Of a DNA stretch of 64,000 nucleotides, positions 32,770 through 42,603 are shown one piece after another; within the stretch, counting starts at the first letter, position 1; each line of letters starts with the position of its first letter. A program made the translations under genes and the position numbers. The stretch covers positions 1,054,001 to 1,118,000 of the forward strand of contig CM074144.1 in assembly GCA_037178625.1 (NCBI GenBank), given 5' to 3'. A model generated the notes under the pieces. It was given only the letters and a program-made list of their open reading frames with translations. It was not told the origin of the DNA and searched no databases. This DNA comes from Skeletonema tropicum. Its lineage: Eukaryota > Bacillariophyta > Thalassiosirophyceae > Thalassiosirales > Thalassiosiraceae.

Positions 32770-34020
32770 ATGACCATGGCCGTGATCACTACCAACACAA
32801 GACGGAGGAGGACCTCCCTCCTTCTCGTAGCCGCCATCTTATTACTATCCTCAGAGGTGGCCTCGTCATCCTCAACTTCATCGGTGACACTGCAGACGGT
32901 ATTCGACACTATAGATGCAAATCATGACGGAGTCATTTCTGAGCCGGAATATTCCAATGCCATGGCAAGGTTCCTATCATCCTCTTCTTCGGGAGGAGGC
33001 AATGCTGCATCATCATCATCCGTTGGTGCTGCATCTGCTGCATCGGCGGGTGGTGCTCCACCACTCGGTCTGGATTCCAACCCATTTGCCTATCAACATA
33101 AAAAAGCAGGCGCCACCACCACCACCAACAATGACACAGGTAGCAGCAGCAACAACTCAGCAAGCGATAGAGCCAAATTTGACAATCCCCAACACGCAAA
33201 AGACTTTCTCAAAGGCCTCTTCGCCTCCTTCTCTGCAATCATTGCCACGGAAATTGGTGACAAGACATTCTTTATCGCCGCAATACTAAGTATGAAAAAT
33301 GATCGCATGGCCGTATTCGGTGGAGCGATATTGGCACTCATCATCATGACAATATTGAGTACCATGATGGGGTTGGTGCTACCGGCATTGATTCCGAAGA
33401 AGTATACACATATTATTGGGGGGATTTTATTTTTGTACTTTGGGGTCAAGTTAACGCTGGAATCGAGGGGGATGGAGGATAAGGTTTCAGAGGAATTGGA
33501 GGAGGTGGAAGAAGAGTTGGCTGAGATGAGTAAGAAGCAAAAGGCGGCGATGCAAAAGAAGCAAATGCAGCAGGATGAGAGTAATGGCGTCGTGGTGGTG
33601 GATGACGATACAGAGGCTGGTATGGCTGGTGGTGGAGATGTGGAGGATGGAGCAGTGAAGCGAAGAGGAGGAGGAGGGGGTGGAAAGAAGGGAGTGAAAC
33701 ATGCTCCTTCATCGTCTGGACTATCTGCTGCTGGAGATTACAGTGGATCGTCGTGGGAAGCTGTATTTATCCAAGCATTGACAATGACGTTTCTGGCGGA
33801 ATGGGGTGATAGAAGCCAGATTGCCACGATTGCATTGGCGGCTGCAAAAGATCCACTTGGAGTGACGATTGGTGGCTGCATAGGTCACAGTATCTGTACA
33901 GGTATGGCAGTCGCTGGTGGGCGTATGCTTGCATCTCGAATTTCAGAGAAGACAGTGGCATTTTACGGTGGCCTGGTGTTCTTGGCATTTGGTATTCATT
34001 CTGTTTTCTTTGAGGAATAG
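32770..34020 (+). CDS. GDT1/UPF0016 (TMEM165-like) cation transporter with N-terminal EF-hand
   Basis: 416 residues from ATG 32770; ATG 32776 has a better context (ACCATGG) and may be used. A signal peptide or anchor (SLLLVAAILLLSSEVASS) is followed by one clear EF-hand loop, DANHDGVISEPE (Asp49, Asn51, Asp53, Glu60). A Ser/Ala/Asn-rich linker leads to two UPF0016 repeats, each with the signature acidic motif: ATEIGDKTFF and AEWGDRSQI. Several membrane helices surround each, and a charged coiled loop with poly-Gly joins them. GDT1 proteins exchange Ca2+ or Mn2+ for protons in Golgi or plastid membranes. Whether this one is Golgi or plastid is unclear; no A-F plastid motif is obvious. Confidence 0.85.
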   Translation: MTMAVITTNTRRRRTSLLLVAAILLLSSEVASSSSTSSVTLQTVFDTIDANHDGVISEPEYSNAMARFLSSSSSGGGNAASSSSVGAASAASAGGAPPLGLDSNPFAYQHKKAGATTTTNNDTGSSSNNSASDRAKFDNPQHAKDFLKGLFASFSAIIATEIGDKTFFIAAILSMKNDRMAVFGGAILALIIMTILSTMMGLVLPALIPKKYTHIIGGILFLYFGVKLTLESRGMEDKVSEELEEVEEELAEMSKKQKAAMQKKQMQQDESNGVVVVDDDTEAGMAGGGDVEDGAVKRRGGGGGGKKGVKHAPSSSGLSAAGDYSGSSWEAVFIQALTMTFLAEWGDRSQIATIALAAAKDPLGVTIGGCIGHSICTGMAVAGGRMLASRISEKTVAFYGGLVFLAFGIHSVFFEE

Positions 34021-34538
34021 ACAATGAAATAACAATCATAAATAATATAAGTTTGACTAGTCTTTAAAAATGCAATCCCTACGGCAACACTCTGCTTTCC
34101 TCACTTCAACTTAATATTCATGGCATGACGGAGCAGAGGTCAAATAAAGTGGACGCACTCATAAGTTTATCTTCCTACTTCTATTCCTTCTATCCTGCCG
34201 GTCCGAAGGTCCTAACTACTTAGATCCTCCTACCAAGCTTCAAGAAAATCAGGGTATGATGCATCTACCCTCATCTACCGCTAATGAGGAGTTACCGACG
34301 GTTGAGACCGAGGTTGTCAAGGACGAGTAAACTCCTTTCCTCGATCTTCTTCCGCTGTTGCCAGTTCAAGGCTTTCAACTGCCATCACTGCTGGATTGTA
34401 TTCATTGGGGGGCATACGTTTTAATAATAGTTCTATTTTTCTACTATTCGGCTTCTGTACTAGCGTGCACTAAGTACTGCAACAATGATCATTTATCTTG
34501 TCATACACAACAGTTACACATCTCCCGTGATCTACAAG
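34021..34538. other. Intergenic, no gene seen
   Basis: 518 bp between the transporter stop and the stop of the next minus-strand gene. No conserved protein, RNA gene or repeat was recognised. Confidence 0.45.
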
Positions 34539-35060
34539 CTACCATGGATACTCTTGCGGAGCCCTCTTCTCCTCCCAAAAATAACCTTGGTAGTGAAGAA
34601 GTCGTTTCCCAAGTTTGACACTCTCATCCGTCAAAACGAAACATCGCCCGGGCTTGTAACCTTGGCACACCCAGCCGGCTCTGTCCAAAATCTTGTCAGC
34701 ATCCTCATCATTAGTATGGAGCCTTGGAACCCCTATATTATCCATGGCGGCTTCTTCCACTGATCTGGAACCGTACATTTGCACACAGACATCTTCCAAA
34801 GATGTCCAATCATGTTCCCAGTCATATATCTCAGCCTGCCAATATGACCGTCGCTCCTCATTATTGTCTCCGCAGTCTTCGAGATCCTTCAAGCAGTTCT
34901 CCCATGATTTATAGTCCCCCATCCATCTTGGCTTTTTGTTCACAAGGTCATAGCCAAAATCGAGAACGTTGTTGGCGTATTCAAGAGGGCTCTCTTCGTC
35001 TCTGTAACCAAACAGTTCTTTGCGCTGCCCTTTATCCAACCACTCAATACACAGCTTCAA
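34539..35060 (-). CDS. Uncharacterised acidic, Trp-rich protein, 5' end uncertain
   Basis: The open frame of about 173 residues reads like real coding sequence (LEYANNVLDFGYDLVNKKPRW, ILDRAGWVCQGYKPGRC). There is no ATG near its 5' end. The frame continues upstream through DVYSPQLKLCIEW to a stop near 35081. An AG preceding ATGTCTATTC near 35075 could be a splice acceptor, so a first exon may be missing from this model. The protein is acidic with nine tryptophans. No domain is recognised. The neighbour upstream ends only about 25 bp away. Confidence 0.45.
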   Translation of the reverse strand: MKLCIEWLDKGQRKELFGYRDEESPLEYANNVLDFGYDLVNKKPRWMGDYKSWENCLKDLEDCGDNNEERRSYWQAEIYDWEHDWTSLEDVCVQMYGSRSVEEAAMDNIGVPRLHTNDEDADKILDRAGWVCQGYKPGRCFVLTDESVKLGKRLLHYQGYFWEEKRAPQEYPW

Positions 35061-35085
35061 TTGGGGTGAATAGACATCTTAGATT

Positions 35086-36078
35086 TTAGATGTTAGCTAG
35101 GAATTCAGTTAGTTGCTCTGGCCTCCAAATGGTGATGCCATTCTCTGTTGCTGTTTTGACTTTCCCTGCTTGAGCACGTACTCTTCCTTGAACAAAGATA
35201 TACTTCCCTGCTCGCTCATGGATGTCGTCCGGGAATTTATCACTGTATTTCAATTTGAGCCATGATTCATTTGCCTCCAATTTAGCTTGGAGCTCAAATC
35301 TATTTCCGACTGATCCGGTCACGACAATATGACTCTTTCCAAGGCATTCCAAAGGGCGAGACCTTTGCTTCTTACCTTCGTGATGATCTTCGTCTTTCAA
35401 TTCCTTCACTCGAGCATTGATGTCACGTTTTTTGAGTGCTTCGCGATTCTGTCTTGTGGTTGGCTGCGCAATGATCATCTGTTGCTGCTGCTGCTGACTG
35501 GGAGATGCTGTCATCATGCTCATCCTTTGCTCAAAGTTGAGCTGGTCCCCTGCTAACTTCCACATGCTCGGTAGAAGACCGGTCAGAACTTTCATTATCG
35601 CTTTCTTGAGGAACGGCGGCATGTTAGCGTTGAAGAATATTTCACCATTCATGATTGAGGGGACAAAATTAATGATGAATACACTTGTCGTTTGACCAAG
35701 AATGTGCTTGCTAGAGATACATCCTCGATGGTAAACAGAATCCTCGGTAGAAATGAGTTGGCTAGGATTTTCCTTCGCCTTCTCCTGAATCTCCGCAATC
35801 GTTGCCTCTTCCATCTTTCGAATATTGTCGTGACAGGCCGGACCACCAACATCACTAACGATTACTTGAATCATTGTCGACGTGCCCACTTGGACTTGAT
35901 CGAGTTCGCTCGCATCTGAGACTGTGTAATGTTGGTCCATCTCGAGTTTACTACCGTTGGAAGTGAGAAAAATGGTATTGTCTGTCTTGACGAGTTTTCG
36001 TAGGCATTCTTTGTCCACCCTCGTAGTCGATAGGCGTCCGTCGATGATTTCTGATTCCACCGAACACGCGTTACCCAT
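35086..36078 (-). CDS. Uncharacterised protein with N-terminal lipidation motif and possible BRCT-like C-terminus
   Basis: A single exon of 330 residues. It starts MGNACSVE, where Gly2, Cys5 and Ser6 fit N-myristoylation plus palmitoylation. The middle has a Gln run and a basic stretch (KKRDINARVKELKDEDHHEGKKQR). The last 85 residues (SHIVVTGSVGNRFELQAKL to ITIWRPEQLTEFL) resemble the strand and final helix of BRCT domains, which bind phosphopeptides. That similarity is weak and lacks the central Gly-Gly and Trp checks. Start codons and stops suggest an independent gene between two other uncharacterised minus-strand genes. Confidence 0.5.
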   Translation of the reverse strand: MGNACSVESEIIDGRLSTTRVDKECLRKLVKTDNTIFLTSNGSKLEMDQHYTVSDASELDQVQVGTSTMIQVIVSDVGGPACHDNIRKMEEATIAEIQEKAKENPSQLISTEDSVYHRGCISSKHILGQTTSVFIINFVPSIMNGEIFFNANMPPFLKKAIMKVLTGLLPSMWKLAGDQLNFEQRMSMMTASPSQQQQQQMIIAQPTTRQNREALKKRDINARVKELKDEDHHEGKKQRSRPLECLGKSHIVVTGSVGNRFELQAKLEANESWLKLKYSDKFPDDIHERAGKYIFVQGRVRAQAGKVKTATENGITIWRPEQLTEFLANI

Positions 36079-36147
36079 TCCTAAGATTGCGCTTTCGGGG
36101 AACTTGGCAAGAATATCATCTGTAAACGCGCCTACTTGCTTCGTCTC

Positions 36148-37164
36148 TTAGTCGATCACTTCCTGTGTGAATGAGGGAAGATTACCGTTGAGTGCATTGA
36201 GCACCGCAAGTTCCCTTGCTTCCAAAGTTTCTCTTTTTACAGTGTTACGGTTTCTCTGGCTCAACATGTGAAGCTCATGATCCACCCTCATTTGTTCCTC
36301 TACCTCCAAGAAAGCTCTCACTCGCGCCGTGTCATGGGCGGGCGGAATATCTTCACCTGCAGCAATCAAATGGAACACCTCTGGCTTCGGAGTTCTACGG
36401 CGATTGAAGTCAAGACAGAACGTCTTTTCTCCACGGAACCTATGGTCGCTAGTAGGATCGTAGAGCGAATTGCTGAGCAAGAAAATGCCTTTGCCAACAT
36501 CAATGAAGAGGAGGGAGGGATTCGTTTTGGCAAGCTCTAACATGAACGCATTCAAGCAATCTGTGCACTTGAACGAGTACTTCTTTTTGAGTTGGGGTTG
36601 AGCATACAGTGCTGCGATGGATTTTGAATTCCCCGGAACGAGGCAACTCCTGCAGATCTCAGTTTGAACCCCCTCCTCTCTCCGCTCCCTTGTTCTTTCT
36701 GCCACTTTCTGTTTTCTTTTCCCATGCATCAACTCTATCGCGATCAATCCGGCAACCAGCTCTATAAGCGAATGGCGAAAAGCTCCTCTGACGTAAAAAA
36801 TATAATCCACACTCTTCTTCCCCTTCTGGAATGATATGCGGTTGGCTTCCCAACTCTCAGTCTTGAGAAAATCTAAGAGATAACTTTCAACGTAATCATC
36901 TTCGACGGTGATGCCATTGTCCCGGAGGCGACGAATAATCGAGCGAAGTTCGATTTGGCGAAGAGAAAGGTCTGTGATGTCATCATCGTGATAGCTATTT
37001 GTCAGACGAACCAAGTCCGACCCGTGCGATTCAAGGTCATTCCCCACGTTGGGGATACAAGAGTTACAGCAGAGCTTGAGAGTGAGAACAACAGACTTTT
37101 TGTTCAAAGGCCCATTTGCACATTTGCTGCCGTCACTACCGACTACGTTACATTTGACTGGCAT
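36148..37164 (-). CDS. Uncharacterised protein with paired-cysteine motifs
   Basis: A single exon of 338 residues. It contains a Cys cluster near the N-terminus (KLCCNSCIP), a CRSC pair near the centre and KCTDC about 40 residues later. Together these could make a zinc-binding fold (CRSC...KCTDC). The C-terminus is helical and charged. No family is recognised. It lies 69 bp upstream of the MGNACS gene on the same strand. The two may be co-expressed or mis-split, though the stop codon and the new ATG look genuine. Confidence 0.5.
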   Translation of the reverse strand: MPVKCNVVGSDGSKCANGPLNKKSVVLTLKLCCNSCIPNVGNDLESHGSDLVRLTNSYHDDDITDLSLRQIELRSIIRRLRDNGITVEDDYVESYLLDFLKTESWEANRISFQKGKKSVDYIFYVRGAFRHSLIELVAGLIAIELMHGKRKQKVAERTRERREEGVQTEICRSCLVPGNSKSIAALYAQPQLKKKYSFKCTDCLNAFMLELAKTNPSLLFIDVGKGIFLLSNSLYDPTSDHRFRGEKTFCLDFNRRRTPKPEVFHLIAAGEDIPPAHDTARVRAFLEVEEQMRVDHELHMLSQRNRNTVKRETLEARELAVLNALNGNLPSFTQEVID

Positions 37165-37382
37165 TGTCGAAGCGAATCGTCAAAGGATTTAATGATGAAT
37201 GCCAACGCAGTTCAAAAATTTAAAATCGAGCGACGGCCTCTGTTGGAATGTTCTCGTAAGTACAGTATCAATACTCAATCCTACGGATACGCAATACTCC
37301 TGGATTCATTCCGTACCGTCCTCCTCCGATGAGACCTGAGATTATGGCGGCTATTTCATCCCATGATGATGAGGTTGTAGGG

Positions 37383-38061
37383 CTATTGTTGTTGTTGTTG
37401 TGTAGAATATCGCCATTGGTAGCAGTAGAATGTTTCCCCTTCGGCATACCTGCCCCATCGTCTATTAGGCCATGTGAGACGCATACGATTTTCTTCCCTG
37501 CCCTCCTCATTGTCCATATATATTGGAAGAGGAATGAAGAGCATCTCACTCCATAGATACTTGTAGTGTTGTTCGAGTTCTATATTCAAGAAAATTGAGT
37601 TCGGACGACGAGGTCGATTGTCTGTTTCTGGCATTATCATGCATGCATAGATGATTTTCAGTATATCTTCACTCTTCTCTGTACTACATGGACCGCGACA
37701 TACAATAGTGTCTTCATAATTATCTTTTATTACCAAGTTGTTGTGTTCGTCCAAACTAATCACCCACGCTCCAATTTCGTCGTGATAAAGTTTCTTGACA
37801 TTTTCAAGTGTTGCTTGATCCAAAAAGCTCACCCAAAACGGATCATTGGGACCTCGAACTGTAGCATTGTCCAATGCTCGTCGAAAGGATTGAAGTGTCC
37901 CGCAAACGTCTTTGTGCCCATCCTTCCAATCCTGTTTTTGACACTTGACAGAGCAGTACATTTTGCCTCTTACATGCAGAGCATCTTTTGAGGCGAATTG
38001 TAGCACTTGTAACCTTGCCACAACAATCGCATTTGCTCACTTCTGCGGTTTGGTTGTTCAT
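37383..38061 (-). pseudogene. MYND-type zinc-finger protein, frameshifted inside the finger
   Basis: From ATG 38061 the frame gives MNNQTAEVSKCDCCGKV and then CSACK, the first two Cys pairs of a MYND finger. The second half, MYCSVKCQKQDWKDGHKDVC, is in another frame, open from about 37965 to the TAG ending at 37383. The switch lies within about 37960-37975 and equals one extra base (or two missing). Joined, the two halves fit the MYND pattern C-x2-C...C-x2-C...YCS-x2-CQ-x2-DW...HK-x2-C. About 190 residues of unknown fold follow (WVSFLDQATLENVKKLY). MYND fingers bind Pro-rich partners. The break may be real or an assembly error. Confidence 0.6.
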
Positions 38062-38488
38062 GGTGTTGTACTTCTTTTGTGATAGTGAGATAGCGAGGCA
38101 ATCAAGATGAGTGGCAAAGTGGCAAATAACTTCATATTATCATCGTCTGAGGTTTGTGTGGTTGGTTTATTTACCTAAAAAGCAAGTGAGTCCACCGTAG
38201 TTGCCCGCGGGAGTGCTCACTCAGGTGGCGGGCAATCTCTAAACGGGCCCCGACTAGGGACTTGGATCTGGTATGTCCGGAGTTCCTGTGTCCGGACATA
38301 CTTGAACGGGAAATACCAAGGCGGGCAATTACAGTGGACTATTTAATGCAATCATTTCTCTCCTCCCTGTTTTTCTCTACACGTCACTTTCACTTTTCAC
38401 GCACATCGACTCATGCTCCCACACCTTGTTGTTGCTCCTATCGACAGAGCAATAACCACTTCTTCCCTGCACCCTACCACCGCTGACG
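38062..38488. promoter_or_regulatory. Divergent upstream region with near-palindromic segment
   Basis: 427 bp between the MYND gene and the plastid protein gene. It contains a GC-rich stretch (38201-38340) with related sequences in opposite orientation (GTATGTCCGGAG and TGTCCGGACATAC; TGCCCGC and GCGGGCAA). This could be a small hairpin or a degraded element. No gene is supported. Confidence 0.35.
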
Positions 38489-39253
38489 ATGGTTTTCCTC
38501 TCTCTCGTTGCCGTAGCCTCCTTGCTGCCATCATGTTTATCCTTTCAAGCGGCCCAAACTAGAATTTCCAGCGTAACACGTCAGCAGCAGACACCTCTGT
38601 TTTCCAAAGATGAAATGAGCAACGTCGACGAGTATCGTAATGGAGTTACCGAATTCTTATCAAACTTCATGCAACGTACTCCTGAAGAAGCAGGCAAGAA
38701 TGTTGACCCACTTGGAGGTATTGATTTCTCAGCTCCCAAAGTTGCCAAGATGAGTTTGGAGAGGTTGGCGGCTACATTAGATGCAGAGCTGTACGAAAAA
38801 GAGTGGTTTGTTACTGGGAATGTGAACCCGATATACTTTGATGATAACTTTCAATTTCAAGATCCTGACGTGAAGTTGACCGGTATAGAAGACTATGCGA
38901 GGGGAGTCAAGAAGCTCTTTAGCCAAGATTCGAGAGCTCAAATCATTTCGTGCGTGGTGAACACAACAACACCAAATACAATTACTGTTACTTGGCGGCT
39001 CTCTGGTGGAGTGAACATCGGACCGGGGCTTGATATTAAACCCTACATTTGTTACACAGATTTTACAGTGGATGAGAACAGTGGTTTGGTGGTATTTCAG
39101 GAGGATCGATTCGATATACCTGGCTGGGACATTTTGCTTAGTGCGCTGTTCCCATTTCTGATAGGCAAGGTAACAGCACCTCCAGCACCAGAAGTGGAAC
39201 CTCGTGTAGTCACGATGCCTGTGGAAGAGAAAAAGCTATTTGGTATCTTTTAA
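38489..39253 (+). CDS. Plastid-targeted NTF2-fold protein (DUF2358-like)
   Basis: A single exon of 254 residues. The first 19 residues are a signal peptide (VFLSLVAVASLLPSCLS) followed by Phe at the presumed cleavage site and a Ser/Thr/Arg-rich stretch. That is the bipartite diatom plastid signal. The body contains EKEWFVTGNVNPIYFDDNFQFQDPDVKLTGIEDYARGVKKLF and a beta-rich half with TVTWRLSGGVN. This is the NTF2-like layout of DUF2358 proteins found in plants, algae and cyanobacteria, whose function is not established. The gene's stop is 69 bp from that of the peptidase gene. Confidence 0.7.
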   Translation: MVFLSLVAVASLLPSCLSFQAAQTRISSVTRQQQTPLFSKDEMSNVDEYRNGVTEFLSNFMQRTPEEAGKNVDPLGGIDFSAPKVAKMSLERLAATLDAELYEKEWFVTGNVNPIYFDDNFQFQDPDVKLTGIEDYARGVKKLFSQDSRAQIISCVVNTTTPNTITVTWRLSGGVNIGPGLDIKPYICYTDFTVDENSGLVVFQEDRFDIPGWDILLSALFPFLIGKVTAPPAPEVEPRVVTMPVEEKKLFGIF

Positions 39254-39322
39254 GAATCTGTTAAGAAATGTTTCTTCATTGTATGGTACTACAGTACTAC
39301 TTGCATCTAAAATGCTCGCTCA

Positions 39323-41723
39323 TCATCTTTTAGAGATTCCTTCAAAAAAGGGTTCGACGGAAGGTTCTCTTCCTAATACGACCTCTAGCATAGTTTTCGG
39401 ATCCTTGCCTCCACCGTGAATTAGCATTTCTTTCCAAATTTTTGTCCCTCCTTCTCTCAGTGAAGATGATTGCGTCGAGTTGATGTTTGCTGACATGCAG
39501 GATGACCAAATGTCGGCAGCAAACACTTGAGCATAAAGATAACCATAGTATCCCGCTCCGTAGCTCACGAGGTGGCCAAATCGACTGTGCCAATGTGTCC
39601 CAACAGCGAACGGGACACCGGCCTCCTTGTGCAACTTCTCAAACACATCTGTGGTTGAACTCCCACCCAAAGCTGGATTGCACGGATTCTCTCCGAAAAG
39701 TGCCTGGTCAAATCTTGAATGTACTATCTGCGTCTGAACCTCAACACTGCGGAAGTCATTGTGAGACTGATTCAAATGCTGTGCACGAATTTCTGACATG
39801 GGTTTCCCTGTAGTGTAGTGCCTCGCCAACACCTTTGATAGAAAAGATGGGTCTCTAGCAAACGTTTCGAAGAAATGGCGTTTCCACAAAGTCCATGGCA
39901 GCCCGAGTTCCAGAAAGATGTTGGAACGAGCACCGTGACAACAAGGAGTGGACGCCGTGTCCGAACTCGTGATAGAGAGTTTCTACTTCAGAGTGAGAGA
40001 GCAAAGAATCTGAATCGGAAGATGAAGGAGAAAGATTGCATACAAGCGCAACAATTGGCAGCTGACGGTCGGTCCCGACGTCATCTTCTCTATTTCTTCC
40101 ACATCTGATCGTAAAATGGGCAGCGTGGACAAACTTTCCGTCTCTCGGATGAAGATCAAAATACATGCTACCCAGCGCTCCATCATGTTCGTGATGAAAT
40201 TCAAACTTGCGCAACGCAGCACCATTTGGGATTTTATCTTCAGCATTAATTGTCATGTCAATGTCCCATCTTTCTTCAATCGGAATTTCTACTTCTTTCA
40301 TCTCAATACCGAAAAGGTCTGATACCAATGTCTTCATTCCATTAATGCTATTTTCAACAGTGAAGTAACCCTGAGTGGAATTATCAGAATCTTCCCCTTC
40401 TTCTTGTGATCTTTGATACTGTCTTTGCGCTTTAATAAAGTTGGAATAAAAGGGCACATCCCAGGCCTCAATATGACTTTCTCCTTCCACATATTGTTTT
40501 GCTTTCATCAAAAGCTCCATTTCCTTCTCAAACATACCTCTACTGCGCTTTTCCATCTCATTCAAAAACTTTGCCACGTTTTGGGGATGCCCCACCATTC
40601 TATCTGATAATACTCGGTGAGCATAGCTTTTGTATCCCAACAGCGTAGAATGATTGTGCCTCTCTTTAATGAGTGCATTTAACAGGTTCAAATTTTCAGG
40701 GATTGATGTGTTTGATTCCATATACACTTCCCTTCGCAGTTGAGGCGAAGGTGAATGGGCAAGCAGAGTGTTTGTCAACAGATTGTCGGACGATAAAGTC
40801 ATACTTCCATCATTAGAGAAGTCATCTCTTCTGACTAGCTGGCCCAACACGTGACGCGGTATAACTTTTTCTACTTCTGCAGCCAATTCTTCTCCAACGT
40901 TGTAATACTTCGTCTTTTCGGTGATATTGTTTGAAAATAAAGTCTCCAATCCCACGATTACGTTGTTCAGTTCCCTTGCTTCTTCTCGCTGAGTGTAGTT
41001 TAGATGGATTCCATCCCTTTCAAACTCTTTTCTCATGGCTGTAGCCATCCGTTGGTACTCCGGTGGCAGCTGTGCAATAATCTCAGATGATCCATGCGCA
41101 GTGGCTGTATCTTCGTCATTGAATACAAATTTTCTCAAGCTCCGATATAATCTCTCGTCAGCATTCAAGCTGCCAATATATTCACTCAATATTCCGAATG
41201 CGTCGCTTGCTCCATTTCTCCACTGTTGCGAAGCATGCGTACATCGGCACAGCTCAGCAGCATCAATGACAGTGCACACAAGATTAGAAATGTCATCTAG
41301 CAAGTGCAGTGTTTGTTTGGCCTTCTGGACTTGGTTGATTTCCACGCCATCATCTTCATCGCTCAGAGCAGATGCTAATTCTTGGCGAATAGAGTTGCAG
41401 TCACGAATTGCCTTGTTGGCAAGTTGGGCAAAGTCTGAAGGATGTGAAAGGCCAGGTAGGGAGAAGAGAGTGGGGGGATCGATAGATGATCTGGCTGCAG
41501 ATAGGGAGAGCGACCGACTAATCACACGTTGATCTTGGTGTGCTGAGCTATCACCACCAAGAGATCTTGATCTTTGAAAGTGCAACTGGGAGGACTGCTG
41601 CTGCTCACAACAAGTGTGCAAAGCACAAACTCTGCGCGGATGTCGAAGCACCCTGCGGAAGCTTTCTTGCACGATTCTGGAAGACCTCATGGATGGTGTG
41701 ACCAGACGCATGATTATGGTCAT
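39323..41723 (-). pseudogene. M3 family mitochondrial intermediate peptidase, frameshifted after the active site
   Basis: From ATG 41723 the frame runs about 620 residues with a basic Arg/Ser-rich N-terminus typical of mitochondrial import. It reaches the zinc site LYHEFGHGVHSLL and the following Glu in MDFVETP. In this frame a TAG follows ten codons later. The rest of the catalytic domain (FFETFARDPSFLSKVLARHY, then HWHSRFGHLVSYGAGYYGYLYAQVFA) is in a second frame ending at 39323. The break is at about 39875-39886. Family sequences usually read VETPSH here, so five bases appear lost. The enzyme would trim octapeptides from imported precursors. It is either a lost function or an assembly indel, since the rest looks well conserved. 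Confidence 0.75.
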
Positions 41724-41916
41724 ATTTTGTGATGACTTCTAAGTCCAGTGTTAGTTTAGATGGTGGTGATGTAGTCTATTGTAACACTATTAAACTGCTA
41801 AGCAGGGTCAACATTGTACTGCGGCATGTGGCGACAGCTGGTAGGTGGCTGCTGCCTGGGCATCTATTGTAGATTTTTTGTGCTTGGTGCTTGTGGCTGG
41901 CTTGTGGCTGGTACTT

Positions 41917-42405
41917 CTGGCGGGAACCAAATGGTACCGTCGCCGCGGTAGGATACCATTTAGCAATTTCACGCACAAAACACTCTAGCAACATGAAAAG
42001 AGTCATAAAAATGGCCATCATACTCGACAAAAATACATAAAGTAAGCTAAACGTAACATCCCAAACATTATTTGTTGCATAAGAAACTATAATTCGTCGA
42101 TATGGAGCACCTATCGACAAATTTGAACTCAATAACTGCGATTTCGATCTAGAATGATGCATGCCTACCTCTTATATGCTACTGCTGCTGTGCGAGCATA
42201 CTACATATAACGTTGACCAGTGGTTCTATCGAAAGCTATTAGTCTCTACTATCATATTTTGCTCGGGGTTGGGTTGGGGGGGCGACATGGAGGCGCAGAA
42301 CCACCACATAAGGGTGTAGAATCATGTTTGTTGTGTTTTGTTAGTGTTTTGTGTGGGATTAGCCACGGTACCATTTATGTCGAGGTACGATTTAGTTCCC
42401 GCCAG
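41917..42405. mobile_element. Possible MITE with imperfect inverted ends
   Basis: The segment starts CTGGCGGGAACCAAATGGTA and ends with a near complement (read inward, CTGGCGGGAACTAAATCGTA). It is about 489 bp without a protein. A clear target duplication was not found. The rest of the gap between the peptidase and RING genes (41724-42603) shows nothing else. Confidence 0.35.
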
Positions 42406-42603
42406 TAGCTTGTGCTTGTGGTGATGGCCTGGAGATGGCTGTCTCAAAACTTCAATTAATTGAGGTGATTGCAAAGCTCTTCATGAGAGCTGAGAGCTCA
42501 TTTCAGAGATAGAGCAATACTTACTTAACAAGTATCTAATATCTAATGGATAATGTATGTTAGTTGGAGATTCCAAATACAGCCGTAATCAAATGAAAAT
42601 ATT

